Shown here: positions 12,631 through 14,771 of the stretch, one piece after another | Position numbering within the stretch: position 1 is the stretch's first letter | Layout: each line of letters starts with the position of its first letter | Assembly (NCBI GenBank): GCA_013816725.1 | Contig: JACDEA010000007.1 | Span: forward strand, 1 to 14,771 | Origin: Actinomycetota bacterium | GTDB lineage: Bacteria > Actinomycetota > Acidimicrobiia > Acidimicrobiales > JACDEA01 | Length of the DNA stretch: 14,771 nucleotides | Direction: 5' to 3' | The notes under the pieces: model-generated | Told to the model about the DNA's origin: nothing | What the model saw: only the letters and a program-made list of their open reading frames with translations | The model's database searches: none | Translations under genes and position numbers: made by a program

Positions 12631-13817
12631 CGGACGTTGCGGGGGACGTCTCGGAATGGAATGTCGCGATCGACCTGCGGATCCTTGGGGAGGCCGAGGA
12701 CCCGTTCGCCGATGATGTTGCGCTGTACCTCGTCGGTGCCGCCGGCGATGGATATAGCCGGAACCGAGACGAGAACCTCGGCGATCACGTCGCCGGTCAA
12801 CATGGCGTCGGAGCCGCTGATCAGCGCGTGGACCTCGGCGCAGGCCCGGGCGATCTTGGTCGTGAGCAGCTTGTGCAACGACCCGTGCGGACCGGGCCGC
12901 TGCGCCGTCCACTGCGCGACGCGCTGGAGTGAGACGAGAGCGGCGATCTTCTGGCGGACCAGCGGGTCGCGGTTGCGGCCGGTCTCCTGGGCCCGGGGGA
13001 TCACGAGGTCGGCCCGGCCGGCCCGTTGCGGGTACCAGACGTAGGTCTGGAAGTAGCTGTCGGCCTCAGCCTGCGCCTCCTTGGCGGCCCGGCCGTCGCC
13101 GACCACGGCGCGCCGACGGGCAAAGGCGGCGAACGACGCCCGCTCCACACCCAGCGTCGTGACCGCGACGCCCCATCCCTTGCCGATGTCACCCACGACG
13201 TTGGCTACTGGTACGCGGGCCTCGCTGATGAAGACTTCGTTGAACGAGGAGTACCCGTTCATCTGCCGAAGCGGCCGCACCTCCACGCCGTCCTGGCGCA
13301 TCGGGAAGGCGAAGTACGTGATGCCCGTGTGCTTAGGCGCGTCCCAGTCGGTGCGGGCGACGAGCAACCCATAGTCGGCGTGGTGGGCGCTGGTGTTCCA
13401 CACCTTCTGGCCGCTGATCACGAACTCGTCGCCGTCGCGGTCGGCCCGCGTCGTCAGGCCGGCGAGATCCGAGCCGCTCCCGGGCTCGCTGAACAACTGG
13501 CACCACGTGTGTTCGCCGGTGAGGATCGGCCGCAGCAGCCGGCGCTTCAGTTCGTCCGAGCCGTGGGTGAGGATTGTCGGTCCGGCCAGACCGGTCGAGA
13601 CGCCGGTGGGCGTTCCCACTGCGCCGATGCGGGCCAGCTCTTCGTCGACGACGGCGTCGGCCTCCGGCAGGCCGCGGCCGTAGTACTCGGTGGGCCACGA
13701 CGGGCAGGCCCAGCCGGAGTCGACGAGCCGCTCGCGCCACTCGCGCAGCGACAGGTCGGGGTCCCAGTTGGCCTCGAGCCAGCTGCGGGCCTCGGCCCGC
13801 ACATCGGTGTCGGTCAT
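12627..13817 (-). CDS. Acyl-CoA dehydrogenase (FadE-type)
   Basis: A 396-aa FAD-dependent acyl-CoA dehydrogenase. The flavin/substrate segments CQLFSEPGSGSDLAGLTTRA (106-125) and GQKVWNTSAHHADYGLLVART (136-156, by position) are clear, and the C-terminus carries GGTDEVQRNIIGERVLGLP (359-377). The glutamate used by medium-chain enzymes (just before GT in YEGT) is Gly359 here. Glu225 in TTLGVERASFA lies where isovaleryl- and long-chain-type enzymes place their base, so the protein is probably catalytic. The start at ATG 13817 overlaps the LLM stop (ATGA); the frame open to 13901 is not needed. FadE proteins of sterol degradation often work as heterotetramers of two subunits, and no second subunit is visible in this window. 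Confidence 0.92.
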   Translation of the reverse strand: MTDTDVRAEARSWLEANWDPDLSLREWRERLVDSGWACPSWPTEYYGRGLPEADAVVDEELARIGAVGTPTGVSTGLAGPTILTHGSDELKRRLLRPILTGEHTWCQLFSEPGSGSDLAGLTTRADRDGDEFVISGQKVWNTSAHHADYGLLVARTDWDAPKHTGITYFAFPMRQDGVEVRPLRQMNGYSSFNEVFISEARVPVANVVGDIGKGWGVAVTTLGVERASFAAFARRRAVVGDGRAAKEAQAEADSYFQTYVWYPQRAGRADLVIPRAQETGRNRDPLVRQKIAALVSLQRVAQWTAQRPGPHGSLHKLLTTKIARACAEVHALISGSDAMLTGDVIAEVLVSVPAISIAGGTDEVQRNIIGERVLGLPKDPQVDRDIPFRDVPRNVR

Positions 13818-14704
13818 GGCGCCAGTTTGACCGCGGGCAGGACCTCCTCGCCCATGCGCCGCACCTCGTCGATCCACTGGGCGCGGCTCTGCGGTTTCCA
13901 CACCAAGGTATAGAGGTCGGTAACGCCGGCGGCGGCCAGCTCTTCGGGCGTGTCACGGCCGAGTGCGTACATCACGCCGAGCGGCGCGGTGCGGCCGACC
14001 GACGCCGCGTGCTGCTTGGCATACGCGATGCCGGCGCGTATGTCGTCGAGGCTCTCGAGCTTCGGGCTGCGCCGGCGTTCGGCGTACTTGGCCGGGTTGG
14101 GCATCGGCATCCACCCGTCGGCCAGCTCGACGGCGCGGCGGATCGCCCGCCTACTGTTGCCGCCGATCCAAATCGGCGGGTGCGGCTGCTGCACGGGACG
14201 GGGCAGCATCGTGTGACCGGCCGACGCGTCGAAATGGCGGCCCCGCGCGTCGACACCGGCCTCGGTCCAGGCCCGCTTCATCATCACGATGGCTTCGTCG
14301 GTGAGGTCGTTGCGTTCGGCGAAGTCGACGCCCAGCGCGGCGAACTCCGGCGCCAGGTAGCCGGCGCCGACCCCGAGGATCACGCGACCGTTCGACAGGT
14401 GGTCGAGCGTGGCGATGCCCTTGGCCGCCAGAAACGGGTTGCGGTAGGCGAGCACGAAGAGGTTGGTGTGCAGCCGGATCGTGGTCGTCGCCGCGGCGGC
14501 GAACGCCAGCGCGACGAGCGGGTCGAGGGCGTGGTGGCCACCGGCGGTCAGCCACTCGTCGTCGGGAAACGGGTGATCGGTGACGAACACGGCGTCGAAG
14601 CCGGCGTCCTCGGCCGCCCTGGCCATCTCGGCGATCGCGTCGGCGGTGACGAACTCCTCGGCTCGGTCGACCCGTTCGGTTGGGAGCCCGAGCGATAGGC
14701 GCAC
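13814..14704 (-). CDS. LLM-class F420-dependent oxidoreductase (Rv3520c-like)
   Basis: A 296-aa luciferase-like TIM-barrel protein. Recognisable parts are LSLGLPTERVD at the N-terminus, VFVTDHPFP, TTTIRLHTNLFVLAYRNPF, KGIATLDHLSNGRVILGVGAGY, and PPIWIGGNS, all usual for the TIGR03619-type F420 subgroup. The start chosen is GTG 14704, where the family's first strand begins; this leaves a 25-nt divergent gap containing the KstR-like operator. ATG 14731 (adding MSETCSTTG) is also possible, but would overlap the divergent ATG in one CATG and put the operator inside the gene. It is the first gene of the operon with the acyl-CoA dehydrogenase and SDR. F420 use is inferred from family, and the substrate is unknown. 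Confidence 0.88.
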   Translation of the reverse strand: MRLSLGLPTERVDRAEEFVTADAIAEMARAAEDAGFDAVFVTDHPFPDDEWLTAGGHHALDPLVALAFAAAATTTIRLHTNLFVLAYRNPFLAAKGIATLDHLSNGRVILGVGAGYLAPEFAALGVDFAERNDLTDEAIVMMKRAWTEAGVDARGRHFDASAGHTMLPRPVQQPHPPIWIGGNSRRAIRRAVELADGWMPMPNPAKYAERRRSPKLESLDDIRAGIAYAKQHAASVGRTAPLGVMYALGRDTPEELAAAGVTDLYTLVWKPQSRAQWIDEVRRMGEEVLPAVKLAP

Positions 14705-14712
14705 GCCCGTAG

Positions 14713-14726
14713 TAGAACACGTTTCA
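14713..14726. promoter_or_regulatory. KstR-like operator
   Basis: TAGAACACGTTTCA fits the published mycobacterial KstR pattern TNNAACNNGTTNNA at every fixed position. KstR is a TetR-family repressor released by cholesterol-derived acyl-CoA thioesters. The site sits in the divergent gap between the LLM gene and the thiolase-like gene, 3 nt before ATG 14730. No kstR gene is visible in the window, so the identity of the binding protein is inferred. Confidence 0.55.
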
Positions 14727-14729
14727 CTC

Positions 14730-14771
14730 ATGGCTGATCGAACACCTGTGATCGCCGGCATCGGGCTGAGC
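14730..14771 (+). CDS. 5' end of a lipid-transfer protein/thiolase-like gene (partial)
   Basis: ATG 14730 opens a frame reading MADRTPVIAGIGLS to the window edge. TPVIAGIGLS at the N-terminus is typical of SCP2-type thiolases and lipid-transfer proteins, such as the mycobacterial Ltp group, which cleave or handle sterol side-chain acyl-CoAs. There is no Shine-Dalgarno; the KstR-like site lies directly upstream. Only 14 codons are visible, so the family call rests on a short signature plus the divergent pairing with an LLM gene, as in the mycobacterial Rv3520c region. Confidence 0.6.
   Translation, partial: MADRTPVIAGIGLS

Noticed and set aside
13818..13901. N-terminal extension of the acyl-CoA dehydrogenase
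   Set aside because: It overlaps the 3' end of the LLM gene further without adding recognisable sequence; ATG 13817 makes the usual ATGA overlap.

Overview
This window is high-GC, densely packed chromosomal DNA that looks actinobacterial. The signs are a mycothiol-dependent maleylpyruvate isomerase-type (MDMPI) protein, an F420-type luciferase-like oxidoreductase, many GTG starts, GTGA and ATGA stop/start overlaps, and several genes with a TANNNT -10 box directly before the start codon and no Shine-Dalgarno (leaderless style). The gene set (lone crotonase, acyl-CoA dehydrogenase, LLM, SDRs, a thiolase start) would fit an Acidimicrobiia- or Mycobacteriales-like member of the Actinomycetota. 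The class-level placement is inference. I saw no rRNA, tRNA, CRISPR array, insertion sequence or phage gene.

Layout. 1-105: the 3' tail of a plus-strand gene and a perfect 18-bp hairpin. 106-999 (-): DinB/MDMPI-like protein. 1071-1263 (+): a small 46-aa ORF behind an RNA-type hairpin. 1270-2451 (-) and 2477-3280 (+): a beta-lactamase-fold serine hydrolase and a crotonase, divergent from a 25-nt gap with overlapping -10 boxes. 3300-3863 (-): a secreted DUF5666-like Gly/His-rich protein. 4045-5001 and 4989-5618 (+): a GlxA-type AraC regulator overlapping an isonitrile-hydratase-like DJ-1/PfpI enzyme. 5647-7830 (-): a stand-alone Fe4S4/bis-MGD molybdopterin oxidoreductase, divergent from 7940-8710 (+), a lipoprotein with a degenerate M23 (LytM) domain. 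The gap between them carries two copies of a 10-bp palindrome arranged as a 15-bp inverted repeat. 8721-11738 (+): a tight run of MBL-fold hydrolase, SDR, alpha/beta hydrolase and VOC protein. 11739-11811: a convergent gap with a 14-bp inverted repeat. 11812-14704 (-, transcribed right to left): LLM oxidoreductase, acyl-CoA dehydrogenase and SDR, joined by ATGA/GTGA overlaps. 14730-end (+): the start of a lipid-transfer/thiolase-like gene.

How they fit together. The right-hand end is the most informative part. The divergent gap between the LLM gene and the thiolase-like gene contains an exact match to the published KstR operator pattern TNNAACNNGTTNNA. Mycobacterium tuberculosis has an F420-type oxidoreductase gene (Rv3520c) divergent from lipid-transfer/thiolase genes (Rv3521-Rv3523, ltp4/ltp3) in its KstR cholesterol regulon, so the right-hand operon probably works in sterol or other branched acyl-CoA degradation. 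The other genes look like ordinary accessory catabolism and regulation. I did not find a clear-cut new multi-gene system. The best candidates for undescribed biology are the molybdoenzyme/degenerate-M23 lipoprotein pair with its shared operator-like repeat, the crotonase without both classical glutamates, and the hairpin-led small ORF.
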